Shown here: positions 53,665 through 61,971 of the stretch, in pieces
How the letters are laid out: the number at the start of each line of letters is the position of its first letter
How positions within the stretch are numbered: position 1 is the stretch's first letter
NCBI RefSeq assembly: GCF_014644315.1
Contig: NZ_BMKL01000001.1
Coordinates: 1,561,001-1,625,000 of the forward strand
DNA from: Tsuneonella deserti
GTDB lineage: Bacteria; Pseudomonadota; Alphaproteobacteria; Sphingomonadales; Sphingomonadaceae
Direction of reading: 5' to 3'
DNA length: 64,000 bases
Program-made: the position numbers and the translations under genes
Notes under the pieces: generated by a model
What the model saw: the letters and a program-made list of their open reading frames with translations, nothing else
Told to the model about the DNA's origin: nothing
Databases searched by the model: none

Positions 53665-54458
53665 TCCGCCTCCGCCGATTCTTCCCCTGCCCCGTCTTGG
53701 CGGAGCATTGCGGCCGGCGCAACTTGGCCGCGCCGGGCAGCGAGGAGGAATTCCACGTTGCCTTCAGGCCCGGTGATAGGGCTGGGGACGAGGCCATCGA
53801 CCGTCCAGCCGCTGCGTTCCAGCCAGCCGCGCACCTCTTCGCACACACGTGCGTGGAGCGCAGGATCGCGAACCACCCCGCCCTTGCCGACTTCATCACG
53901 GCCCACTTCGAACTGCGGCTTGATCAGCGCGACGAGGCGGCAATCGGGCGCGGCCAGATCGAGCGGGCGTTCGAGCACTTTGGCAAGACCGATGAACGAG
54001 GCATCGCACACCACCCAGGTGCACGGCACATCGATAAGTTCGCGCGTCAGCACGCGGGCGCTGGTCTGCTCCAGCACCGTCACGCGGCTGTCCTGGCGCA
54101 ATTTCCAGGCAAGCTGGTTGGTGCCCGAATCGACCGCGAACACACGTGACGCCCCGCGTTGCAGGAGAACGTCGGTGAAGCCGCCGGTCGAACTGCCGAT
54201 GTCCATCGCCGCCGCCCCCGCGGGATCGAGCGCGAAGACGTCGAGCGCGTGAGCCAGCTTTATTCCGCCGCGCGAAACCCACGGGTGGTCGCGCCCCCGC
54301 ACCTCGATCGGCGCGTCTTCGGGCAGGCTTTGCCCGCTCTTGGCAAGCTTCGTTTCCCCCGAGAACACGAGGCCCGCCATGACCAGCGCCTGCGCGCGGG
54401 TGCGGCTTTCGGCGAGCCCGCGATCGACGAGCAACTGGTCCAGGCGCTTCTTTCCCAT
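53661..54458 (-). CDS. tlyA: TlyA family rRNA methyltransferase
   Basis: A 265-residue protein: N-terminal S4 domain (GKKRLDQLLVDRGLAESRTR, AQALVMAGLVFSG) and a C-terminal FtsJ-like methyltransferase with SAM motif AMDIGSSTGGFTDVLLQRGA near residue 88, then VFAVDSGTNQLAWKL and VALIKPQFEVGRDEVGKGGV. TlyA 2'-O-methylates ribosomal RNA in actinobacteria; some relatives are labelled haemolysin A, which is a historical name. The ATG at 54458 (MGKKRLDQL) is typical. Confidence 0.92.
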   Translation of the reverse strand: MGKKRLDQLLVDRGLAESRTRAQALVMAGLVFSGETKLAKSGQSLPEDAPIEVRGRDHPWVSRGGIKLAHALDVFALDPAGAAAMDIGSSTGGFTDVLLQRGASRVFAVDSGTNQLAWKLRQDSRVTVLEQTSARVLTRELIDVPCTWVVCDASFIGLAKVLERPLDLAAPDCRLVALIKPQFEVGRDEVGKGGVVRDPALHARVCEEVRGWLERSGWTVDGLVPSPITGPEGNVEFLLAARRGQVAPAAMLRQDGAGEESAEAE

Positions 54459-54510
54459 CGGCACCGCATCGCCTAGCGTGCGTTTGGTCACACGGGAACC
54501 GGGAGAAATC

Positions 54511-55038
54511 ATGTACCTGCGCCGATCACTGGGAGTGGCTTTTCTGCTGGGCACCGCCGCGTGCGTCCCGCGGCCGGAGCCTACTCCCGCCCCACCGACC
54601 ACAAGCACGCCTGCGCCCCGTCCGACGCCCACCCCCTCCCCTGTCGCCACGCATACGACCTGGATGGACGCCCCGCAGACTCCCGGGGACTGGCGCTACG
54701 GCCCGGCCGCCGGAGGGACTGCCGCCCGCTTCGGCGAACCGGGAAGCGAAGCCCGGTTCACCATCGCGTGCCTGCTCCCCGCCCGCACGGTCCAGCTGGT
54801 GCGTAACGGACCCGTCGCCAGCGGCGGCCCAATGACGCTCCGCAGCGAAAGCGCCACGCGCGCCGTCTCCGCCGCGCCATCGGCCGATGGCCTGCGCGCC
54901 GCGCTTTCGGCAAACGACCCGCTGCTTGATGCGATTGCCTTCTCCAAGGGCAGGTTCGCGGTCGAAACGCCTGGCGCACCGCCGCTTTACCTGCCGAGCT
55001 GGCCGGAAGTGACACGGGTGATCGAGGATTGCCGCTAA
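54511..55038 (+). CDS. Lipoprotein with a Pro/Thr-rich linker
   Basis: A 175-residue protein. MYLRRSLGVAFLLGTAAC is a signal peptide with a lipobox, followed by a Pro/Thr/Ser linker of about 30 residues (RPEPTPAPPTTSTPAPRPTP) and a small globular domain with TTWMDAPQTPGDWRYGPAA and ARFTIACLLPARTVQLVRNG; two Cys (IACLL and the C-terminal EDCR) may be bridged. No family is recognised. It is divergent from tlyA with 52 bases between them. Confidence 0.75.
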   Translation: MYLRRSLGVAFLLGTAACVPRPEPTPAPPTTSTPAPRPTPTPSPVATHTTWMDAPQTPGDWRYGPAAGGTAARFGEPGSEARFTIACLLPARTVQLVRNGPVASGGPMTLRSESATRAVSAAPSADGLRAALSANDPLLDAIAFSKGRFAVETPGAPPLYLPSWPEVTRVIEDCR

Positions 55039-55217
55039 AAGGCATTGTAGGGGCCGCGAAAGCGAAGCGACAATCCTGACAGTGAAAAACTTCGATACAA
55101 GTCTTGTGTTGCCGCCCGGTTCGACTCACATTGCCGCCTGAAGCCCAGCGACCCACGCGGCTTCGGCCCCCGGTGAAACGAGGGGTCTGGCTTTCAAGCG
55201 CGAAAGGAGGTGATCCG

Positions 55218-55274
55218 ATGTCTCATGGTTCAGCAGGGAGGTCGGTGTCGACCCTCGCGGAGCATTATCGGTAA
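55218..55274 (+). CDS. Short ORF of 18 codons behind a perfect Shine-Dalgarno
   Basis: ATG at 55218 to TAA at 55274, product MSHGSAGRSVSTLAEHYR. AAAGGAGGTGATCC, full complement of the anti-Shine-Dalgarno, ends two bases before the ATG. The peptide is polar with no hydrophobic stretch. It may be a leader peptide or part of a small RNA; function unknown. Confidence 0.45.
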   Translation: MSHGSAGRSVSTLAEHYR

Positions 55275-55329
55275 ATCTTCATTCGCCGATAGAGGCTTCG
55301 TGGGCGGCCACACTGGCCGCTGACCATGC

Positions 55330-55363
55330 GAAGGGCAGTTTCTCAGGAGAGGAGCTGCCCTTC
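55330..55363 (+). terminator. Terminator-like hairpin after the short ORF
   Basis: GAAGGGCAG (55330-55338) and CTGCCCTTC (55355-55363) form a nine-bp stem followed by TCATTTCC, 56 bases after the short ORF and 77 before ilvE. Confidence 0.65.
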
Positions 55364-55440
55364 TCATTTCCGGGGCACACCGGCAGCGCAATGTCCGTGC
55401 GGCTTGCGCAGCGGCCCGCCCGCTCTTAACCGCCTGCGAC

Positions 55441-56517
55441 ATGGATTTCGCGCACCTTCCCCACCCCGCCCCCGTTCCCGGTGAAACCCGTGCCGAGGCG
55501 ATTGCCGATCCGGGCTTCGGATCGGTCTTTACCGATCACATGGTCGTCATCGATTTTCATGCGGACCGCGGATGGCACGATGCGCGGGTGACCCCCCGCG
55601 AGGCGCTCACACTCGATCCGGCCTGCGCGGTGCTGCACTACGCGCAGGAAATTTTCGAAGGGCTCAAGGCCTATCGTCATCCCGACGGCAGCCTCGCGCT
55701 GTTCCGCCCCCTGGTGAACGCCGCGCGCCTCAATCGTTCTGCCGACCGGCTGGCGATGCCCAACCTGCCCGAAGATCTCTTCGTCGAGGCCTGCCGCCAG
55801 CTTGTGATCAAGGACCGCGACTGGTTTCCCACCGTGGAGGGCGGCTCGCTTTACCTGCGCCCCTTCATGTTCGCCTCCGAGGCCTTCCTCGGCGTGCGGC
55901 CCGCACGCGAGTACAAGTTCCTCGTTATCGCCAGCCCGGTGGGCAACTATTTCAAGTCGGGCGTGCCGGCGGTCTCCATCTGGGTGAGCCAGGATTATGT
56001 CCGCGCGGCGCCCGGCGGAACCGGCGCGGCCAAGACCGGCGGCAACTATGCCGCCAGCCTCGTTCCCCAGGCGGAGGCGATCTCCAAGGGGCATGACCAG
56101 GTCGTGTTCCTCGATGCGGTGGAGCGCCGCTGGATCGAGGAACTGGGCGGCATGAACCTGTTCTTCGTGTTCGCGGACGGCAGCGTAATCACGCCTCCGC
56201 TCGGCGGGACGATCCTGCCCGGGGTGACGCGCGACAGCCTGATCCAGCTCCTGCGTGACGAAGGGCTGACGATCCGCGAGGAACGCTACGCCATCGATCA
56301 GTGGCGCTCTGATGCCGAATCCGGCCGGCTGATCGAGACGATGGCTTGCGGCACCGCGGCGGTGGTCACGCCGGTGGGCAAGGTGGCGAGCCCCGATTTC
56401 GAATTCTCCATTGGCTCGGGCGGGCCGGGCCAGCTCACCCAGCGCCTGCGGGAGCGGCTGGTCGGCATCCAGCGCGGGACCGTGCCCGATCCCCACGGCT
56501 GGGTCATGCCCCTCTAG
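55441..56517 (+). CDS. ilvE: Branched-chain-amino-acid aminotransferase
   Basis: A 358-residue class IV PLP aminotransferase that makes Leu, Ile and Val from 2-oxo acids. FGSVFTDHMVVIDFHADRGW, HYAQEIFEGLKAYRHPDGSL, the PLP-Lys region GTGAAKTGGNYAASLVPQAE and EELGGMNLFFVFADGSVITP match IlvE. The ATG at 55441 immediately follows the preceding TGCGAC without a visible ribosome-binding site. It shares the CTAG at 56514-56517 with the end of the FAD oxidoreductase gene. Confidence 0.94.
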   Translation: MDFAHLPHPAPVPGETRAEAIADPGFGSVFTDHMVVIDFHADRGWHDARVTPREALTLDPACAVLHYAQEIFEGLKAYRHPDGSLALFRPLVNAARLNRSADRLAMPNLPEDLFVEACRQLVIKDRDWFPTVEGGSLYLRPFMFASEAFLGVRPAREYKFLVIASPVGNYFKSGVPAVSIWVSQDYVRAAPGGTGAAKTGGNYAASLVPQAEAISKGHDQVVFLDAVERRWIEELGGMNLFFVFADGSVITPPLGGTILPGVTRDSLIQLLRDEGLTIREERYAIDQWRSDAESGRLIETMACGTAAVVTPVGKVASPDFEFSIGSGGPGQLTQRLRERLVGIQRGTVPDPHGWVMPL

Positions 56518-57578
56518 ATCCGCGTCAGCGCCATCGCCGCGCGCGCAAGCCAGGGCGCGCCGGCAGCCAGGCGAGTGAGCAGCCGGCCCCCGCGATCGCT
56601 TTCGGCCAGGTTCCAGATGATGCCGGCGGTGCGCACCGGGCGCCCGGCCCGGCGGGCGAATGCTTGCTGGAAGCGCGGCGCGTTCATCCCGGACAGCCAT
56701 GCCCTCGCCGCCGCTTCGCCGCTGGCCATGGCGATGGCCATGCCTTCTCCCGCCAGCGAGGGAGTCACCGCCGCCTGGTCCCCGAGGCGGTAAAGGCCCT
56801 CCTGGCTCGAACGCGCAATCCAGCCGTAGGGGACGGAGCCGACGGTATCGATGGCAAGGCCGCGCGGCGCGAACTCCATGCGCTCGCCAAAGCGCGGATA
56901 CTGTGACGCCAGCCAGTCCAGCAGCGCAAGCGGATCGCCGCCGGCCTCAGCCAGCAGCGACTTGCGCAGCGCCAGGCAGACATTCGCGGTGCCGCCATCC
57001 TGCAACACGATCCCCGCATAACCGCCTTCGAAAAGGTGGAGCTCGATCCGGCCGCGCAGGATCGCCTGGAGCCGTTCGCTGGCGGGCAGGCGAAGGCGCA
57101 GGCCAAGCGCGGGGTCGGCGGCGGTACGGGGCCGGATCTGGCCGCGCACGTCACTCTTCCCGGTAGCCAGGAAGATCGCCCCGGCCTTCCACTGGCGCGT
57201 TTCACCCTCGACGAGGCCGGGTTCTACGGAGCGGGCGCGGTCGATCTCCAGCCGCGCGCCTTCCGCCACCGCGCGCGCGCGCAGGGCCGTGTCGAGTGCA
57301 CGGCGCGACAGGCCGAAGCCTTCGACGGGCAGCGGTGCGGTCGCCTCGCGAGTGCCGGCGATCAATGCCAGCGTTCCGACCGGATGCCCGCCGAGCGCGG
57401 CCGGATCGACACCGATGCCTCGAAGGCGCTCCGCCGAGCGCCACGACAGGAACCCGCCGCACAGCGCATCTCCGACTTGATCGTCGCGGTCGATCAACAC
57501 CGGTGAGGCCCCCGCCCTCGCCAGCATGATCGCGGCCATGCTTCCGGCCGGGCCAGCACCCAGGACGATGGGCGGCAT
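56514..57578 (-). CDS. FAD-dependent oxidoreductase of the type III PKS operon
   Basis: A 354-residue flavoprotein. The dinucleotide-binding GAGPAGSMAAIMLARAG is at the very N-terminus (residues 7-23), and the second FAD motif GLYRLGDQAAVTPSLAGEGM lies near residue 270. It belongs to the geranylgeranyl-reductase/PHBH-like monooxygenase group. Its start base is the last base of the methyltransferase stop (TGATG), so it is the third gene of the operon PKS-methyltransferase-oxidoreductase and probably oxidises the polyketide product (inference by context). Confidence 0.87.
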   Translation of the reverse strand: MPPIVLGAGPAGSMAAIMLARAGASPVLIDRDDQVGDALCGGFLSWRSAERLRGIGVDPAALGGHPVGTLALIAGTREATAPLPVEGFGLSRRALDTALRARAVAEGARLEIDRARSVEPGLVEGETRQWKAGAIFLATGKSDVRGQIRPRTAADPALGLRLRLPASERLQAILRGRIELHLFEGGYAGIVLQDGGTANVCLALRKSLLAEAGGDPLALLDWLASQYPRFGERMEFAPRGLAIDTVGSVPYGWIARSSQEGLYRLGDQAAVTPSLAGEGMAIAMASGEAAARAWLSGMNAPRFQQAFARRAGRPVRTAGIIWNLAESDRGGRLLTRLAAGAPWLARAAMALTRI

Positions 57579-58264
57579 CAGCGAATCTTCTCGACGCAGA
57601 GGCGAAAGGGGAAGGCGCGGAATACCCGTGCTCCGTCGATCCCGGCGTCAGCCAGTAGCGGCGGCCACTCGCGGGGGCGGTAGGATCTGGCAATCGACAG
57701 GTGGCCGTCGTGCCGCACGATCGGATGCCAGCGCATCACGCGTGCGAGGACCGGCCAGCCGGCATAGGCGAAGCCGTGGCGGTGGAGGTCGTTGACCAGC
57801 CATCCGGCGCGCGCTTCGCGTTCCATGAAGCGCAGGAAGCCGACCAGTTGCTCCCGGCCCATGTGATGCGCGACGAGGCTCGAGATGACGCAGTCCCACC
57901 CCTCTCCCGCGAGTTGCGCGTAATCGCCAGTGCGGAATTCAATGCCGAGCGCCTGCGGCGTCGCCTCGCGTGCAGCAGCGACGCTGCGGGGATTGAGGTC
58001 GATGCCGACCAGCTCGGCGGCGAGCCCTCGCTGCTCCGCCCAGCGGGCAATGCCGCGGAGCATGTCGCCATCGCCGAATCCGACGTCGAGCAGCCGGAAA
58101 TGCTTCCTTGCGCCCACCGCGCGGTCGAGGAACGCCAGCGTCGGCTGGCGGGCGAGCGTGATCGTGTTGACCCGCGCGAGATCGTGCAGGACGCGCGTGT
58201 AAACCTGCGCGTCGAGCGCCGGATCGTCCATCAGTTCGTCGGCGGTGGCGCGTTCAGCCAGCAT
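57578..58264 (-). CDS. SAM-dependent methyltransferase of the type III PKS operon
   Basis: A 228-residue methyltransferase. Motif I is FRLLDVGFGDGDMLRGIARW near residues 56-75, the acidic residue of strand two is in LVGIDLNPRSVAAARE and the later ISSLVAHHMGREQLVGFLRF is like that of small-molecule O- or C-methyltransferases. It overlaps the synthase gene by 11 bases at its start and the oxidoreductase by one base at its end. In related operons the enzyme methylates the aromatic or pyrone product. Confidence 0.88.
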   Translation of the reverse strand: MLAERATADELMDDPALDAQVYTRVLHDLARVNTITLARQPTLAFLDRAVGARKHFRLLDVGFGDGDMLRGIARWAEQRGLAAELVGIDLNPRSVAAAREATPQALGIEFRTGDYAQLAGEGWDCVISSLVAHHMGREQLVGFLRFMEREARAGWLVNDLHRHGFAYAGWPVLARVMRWHPIVRHDGHLSIARSYRPREWPPLLADAGIDGARVFRAFPFRLCVEKIR

Positions 58265-59312
58265 CGGCGGCGCCGCGCCAGCCGTAGCGGAAGCCTTCCA
58301 TCGCCAGGCCCGGACCGAACGCCAGCGCGATGCCGCTGGCGGGCTTCTGGCGCATGATCCGCTCGAGCGCGAACATCAGGGTGGAGGAGCTCATGTTGCC
58401 GCACATGCGCAGCACTTCGCGCGAATCGTCGAGCGCGTGGGGGGCAAGATGCAGGCCCTTCTCGACCGCGTCGAGGATCGAGCGGCCACCGGCGTGCACC
58501 GCCCAGCTTTCGATCGAGGCCGGATCGCGCCCCCCGGTCACGCGCGCCGTTACTTCGGGATTGGCAAGGGCGGCGGCGATCCGCCCCGGCACCTCGCCCG
58601 ACAGGCGCATATGGAAGCCGGTGTTCCCGATCTGCCAGGTGATCAGTTCCTCGCTGTCTTCCAGCGCCGCCGAGATGCCCTCGCCCAGCTCCAGCCCTGG
58701 CTCGCCCGTAGTGACGATGGCCGCCGCGGCGCCGTCTCCGAACTGCGCGCCCATAAGCAAGGGCTCCAGGTCCATCTCGTCCTGGTGATGAAGGCTGGAT
58801 AGCTCGACCGTGACGACCAGCACGCGTGCGCCGGGTTCCGAACGGACGATATGGCGCGCCGTCCTGAGCGCGGTGACCGCGGCATAGCAGCCCATGAAGC
58901 CGACCAGCACGCGCTCCACGCTGTCGGCGAGACCGAGGCGGCGTGCGATGATCTGGTCGATCCCGGGCGCGACGAAGCCGGTGCAGCTCGCAACCACGAT
59001 GTGGGTCGGGTCTCCCAGGCGGGGCAGCCTGCCGATGGCGCGCAGGGCGAGCTCGGGCGCTTCGCGGGCATAGATCGCCATGCGGGCGGCCGTGGAAGGC
59101 GCGTCGCCGCCATAGAAGCCGGCGCCTTCGTCAAGCCGCGCATCCTCCTCGGCCAGAACCGACCAGCGGTGCTCGATGCCCGAACGATGGGCCATGCGCT
59201 CGTAAAGGCGCGCCTCCCGGCTTTCCCCGAGACGCGAGAGCGCCCAGCGGCGGTAATCCGTCTCGAAATCGAGATCGGGAACCGCAGTCGCGATTGCCGT
59301 GATGGTGGTCAT
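58254..59312 (-). CDS. Type III polyketide synthase
   Basis: A 352-residue chalcone-synthase-like homodimeric enzyme. The catalytic triad is visible: Cys in HIVVASCTGFVAPGIDQ (residue 110), His in SWAVHAGGRSILDAV and Asn in RMCGNMSSSTLMFAL; GFMGCYAAVTALRTA matches the family. It condenses a starter acyl-CoA with malonyl-CoA; product type (alkylresorcinol, alkylpyrone or other) cannot be read from sequence. First gene of a three-gene operon with a methyltransferase and an FAD oxidoreductase. Confidence 0.93.
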   Translation of the reverse strand: MTTITAIATAVPDLDFETDYRRWALSRLGESREARLYERMAHRSGIEHRWSVLAEEDARLDEGAGFYGGDAPSTAARMAIYAREAPELALRAIGRLPRLGDPTHIVVASCTGFVAPGIDQIIARRLGLADSVERVLVGFMGCYAAVTALRTARHIVRSEPGARVLVVTVELSSLHHQDEMDLEPLLMGAQFGDGAAAAIVTTGEPGLELGEGISAALEDSEELITWQIGNTGFHMRLSGEVPGRIAAALANPEVTARVTGGRDPASIESWAVHAGGRSILDAVEKGLHLAPHALDDSREVLRMCGNMSSSTLMFALERIMRQKPASGIALAFGPGLAMEGFRYGWRGAADAG

Positions 59313-59374
59313 GTGGCGTGGGTGTCCGTCGCAGATGTCAGTTCAAACGCGGACAGCCATGCTTTGTGCCGCCG

Positions 59375-61441
59375 CTACGATATCGGTGGAAGCTTGGCGC
59401 GCAGTTCTGCGAGCCAGACGTCGGCCACCGCGTCCGATGGCGCGCGCCAGTCGCCGCGCGGCGACAGCGCACCACCGCCACTCACCTTGGGGCCGTTGGG
59501 CAGAGCGCTGCGCTTGAACTGCGCGAAACCGAAGAACCGCTGCAGGAAACTCTCGAGCCAGCGCGCGATGGTGGCGAGATCGTATTCGTTCTTGTTCGCT
59601 TCGGGGAAACCGGCCGGCCAGAGGCCGTGGCTTGCGTCGCGCCAGGCGTGCCACGCCAGGAAGGCGACCTTGCTCGGCCGCGCGCCGAAGCGAATGATGT
59701 GGTGCATGAAGAAGTCGTTGAGCTCGTAAGGGCCGACCTTGCCTTCGGTGCTCTGGACCTCGCCGTCCTCGCCGACGGGGATCAGCTCGGGGGTGATTTC
59801 CTGCGCAAGGATCGCCTCCAGCACGGCATCGGTATCACGGTCGAACTGGTCGGTCCTGGCGGCCCAGCGGATGAGGTACTGCATCAGCGTCTTGGGCACG
59901 CCGGCATTGACGCCGTAATGGCTCATCTGGTCGCCGACGCCGTAAGTACACCAGCCGAGCGCCAGCTCGCTCATGTCGCCGGTGCCGATGACGAACCCGT
60001 TGTGCTGCCCGGCGAGCCGGAACAGGTAATCGGTGCGCAGGCCCGCCTGCACGTTTTCGAACGTGGTGTCGTATACCGGCTCGCCGCGGCCGAAAGGATG
60101 GCCGATGTCGCGCAGCATCGTCTCGGCCGCGGGCTTGATGTCGATCTCTTCGGCCGTGATGCCGAGCGCGTTCATCAGCTTCCAGGCGTTTGACTTCGTG
60201 CCTTCCGAAGTACCGAAACCCGGCATCGTATAGCCGCGGATCGTGGTGCGCGGCAGCCCAAGACGGTCGCACACCTTGGCAGCGACTATCAACGCATGGG
60301 TGGAATCGAGCCCGCCCGAGACGCCGATTATCATCGAATTCCCGCGGGTGGATTCGAACCGGCGCATCAGGCCGTCGACCTGGATGTTGAACGCCTCGAA
60401 GCAATCGGCATCAAGGTGATCGGGCCGGTTGGGCACGAACGGGAAGCGGCGGACGGGCCGGACGAGGCCGATGTCCCCGCTCGCGGGCTGGTGTTCGAAC
60501 GGGACGATCCGGAAGGAGTCTTCCGGCCGCCCCTGTTCCTCGGCACAGTCGTTGAACGTGCCCATGCGCAGACGGTCGTTGAGGATGCGGTCGCAATCGA
60601 TATCGACCACGCACAGCTCGGGCTCGGCCGAGAACCGCTCGCTCTCGGCCATGAGGTCGCCGAGTTCGTAGACCATACCCTGGCCGTCCCACGCCATGTC
60701 GGTCGTGCTCTCGCCGTGGCCGGCTGCCGAATAGATATAGGCGGCGGCTGCGCGGGCGCTTTGCGAGCGGCAGAGCATATGTCGCTCGTCGCTCTTGCCG
60801 ATCACGATGTTGGAAGCCGACAGGTTGGCGAGTATCGTCGCGCCAGCCAGCGCGGCATATGTCGAAGGTGGGATCGCCGCCCAGAAGTCCTCGCAGATCT
60901 CGATAGCAAGCCGGAAGCCGGGCAGGTTTTCGGCTGCAAATATAAGGTCGGTGCCGAACGGAACTTCCTCGCCGTTAACGACGATCCCCAGGCCCTGGAT
61001 CTGACGCCCGTTGGCGAACCAGCGTTTTTCGTAGAACTCCCGGTAGTTCGGCAGGTAGCTCTTGGGCACCACGCCGAGCAGCCGCCCGCGGTGCACCGCC
61101 AGCGCGCAGTTGTAGATCCGCCCGTTGTGCCGGAGCGGCGCGCCGATCACCAGCAGCGGGATCAGGTCCGCGCTTGCGGCGACGATCTCGCCCACGCGCG
61201 CCTCTGCCGCATCGAGCAGCGCGGCCTGCATGTGCAGGTCATCAATCGCGTAGGACGAAACGCACAGTTCGGGATAGACCACCAGATCCACCTGCGCGTT
61301 ATGGGAGCGCCGTGCTTCATCAAGGATCGCAGCGGCATTGGCAGCAACGTCCGCCGTGCGCACCTTGGGCGTGCTTGCGGCGACGCGAACCAGCCCGTGC
61401 GAATGGAGAGAATAGAACGGGTGATCGCGATTATCTGTCAT
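59375..61441 (-). CDS. nadE: Glutamine-dependent NAD+ synthetase
   Basis: A 688-residue two-domain enzyme. The N-terminal nitrilase-like glutaminase has Glu in LVVYPELCVSSYAIDD, Lys in VPKSYLPNYREFYEK and Cys in AIEICEDFWAAIPP; the C-terminal synthetase domain has the P-loop IIGVSGGLDSTHALIVAAK near residue 370. It converts nicotinic-acid adenine dinucleotide to NAD with ammonia taken from glutamine. The ATG overlaps the cinA stop (ATGA, 61438-61441), so both are made from one transcript. Confidence 0.95.
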   Translation of the reverse strand: MTDNRDHPFYSLHSHGLVRVAASTPKVRTADVAANAAAILDEARRSHNAQVDLVVYPELCVSSYAIDDLHMQAALLDAAEARVGEIVAASADLIPLLVIGAPLRHNGRIYNCALAVHRGRLLGVVPKSYLPNYREFYEKRWFANGRQIQGLGIVVNGEEVPFGTDLIFAAENLPGFRLAIEICEDFWAAIPPSTYAALAGATILANLSASNIVIGKSDERHMLCRSQSARAAAAYIYSAAGHGESTTDMAWDGQGMVYELGDLMAESERFSAEPELCVVDIDCDRILNDRLRMGTFNDCAEEQGRPEDSFRIVPFEHQPASGDIGLVRPVRRFPFVPNRPDHLDADCFEAFNIQVDGLMRRFESTRGNSMIIGVSGGLDSTHALIVAAKVCDRLGLPRTTIRGYTMPGFGTSEGTKSNAWKLMNALGITAEEIDIKPAAETMLRDIGHPFGRGEPVYDTTFENVQAGLRTDYLFRLAGQHNGFVIGTGDMSELALGWCTYGVGDQMSHYGVNAGVPKTLMQYLIRWAARTDQFDRDTDAVLEAILAQEITPELIPVGEDGEVQSTEGKVGPYELNDFFMHHIIRFGARPSKVAFLAWHAWRDASHGLWPAGFPEANKNEYDLATIARWLESFLQRFFGFAQFKRSALPNGPKVSGGGALSPRGDWRAPSDAVADVWLAELRAKLPPIS

Positions 61442-61965
61442 TGCGCGAGCGCTTCTTCCATCATCGAGAGCGCGACTTCAAGCGCGGCGATCCGCACCCC
61501 GCCCCTGCCGATGGCTCCGAAGCGCTCTTCGCGGTGGCAGGTAACGCCGTTGCGGCGGGCGCAGGCGAAGTGGACCAGCCCCTCCTCGTCGTCGGGTCCG
61601 CCCGGCCCGGCGAAGCCGGTAATCGACAGCGCGAAGTGGGCCTGCGAACGGTCAAGCGCGCCTTTGGCCATCGCCAGCGCGATCGTGCGGCTGACCGCGC
61701 CGTGCTCTTCGATCAGGTCCATCGGGATGCCAAGCATCTCGCTCTTCGCCTCGTTGGTGTAGGTCACGAACCCGCGCTCGAACACGTGACCGCGTCCGCG
61801 CACGTCGGTCAGAAGAGCGGCAAGCAGGCCGCCGGTGCAGCTTTCCGCCGTTGCGATCTGCATTTCGAATTCGTGCGCCCGGTCGAGCAGGTCGCAGGCC
61901 TGTTGTTCGAGCGCCGCGGGCAGCGCAGGTTCCAGCGTCTCGGCTGTCTTTTCGTTGTCACTCAT
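61438..61965 (-). CDS. pncC: CinA-family nicotinamide-nucleotide amidohydrolase (PncC)
   Basis: A 175-residue stand-alone CinA C-terminal domain. The family signature is ATAESCTGGLLAALLTDVRG near residues 39-58; GFVTYTNEAKSEMLGIP and FALSITGFAGPGGPDDEEGL also match. PncC deamidates nicotinamide mononucleotide to nicotinic-acid mononucleotide, which re-enters NAD synthesis. It sits directly upstream of nadE, with ATGA overlap, so the two enzymes form a recycling module. No N-terminal molybdopterin-like domain is present. Confidence 0.92.
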   Translation of the reverse strand: MSDNEKTAETLEPALPAALEQQACDLLDRAHEFEMQIATAESCTGGLLAALLTDVRGRGHVFERGFVTYTNEAKSEMLGIPMDLIEEHGAVSRTIALAMAKGALDRSQAHFALSITGFAGPGGPDDEEGLVHFACARRNGVTCHREERFGAIGRGGVRIAALEVALSMMEEALAQ

Positions 61966-61971
61966 GGACCG

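Larger units (their letters stand above)
55039..55440. other. Intergenic region with a short ORF, perfect Shine-Dalgarno and terminator hairpin
   Basis: 402 bases without a normal-sized gene between the lipoprotein gene and ilvE. The region contains AAAGGAGGTGATCC at 55203-55216, the exact complement of the 16S rRNA 3' end, two bases before an ATG (55218). It also has an ACAAG-T-CTTGT palindrome near 55097 and a strong hairpin at 55330-55363. Confidence 0.6.
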
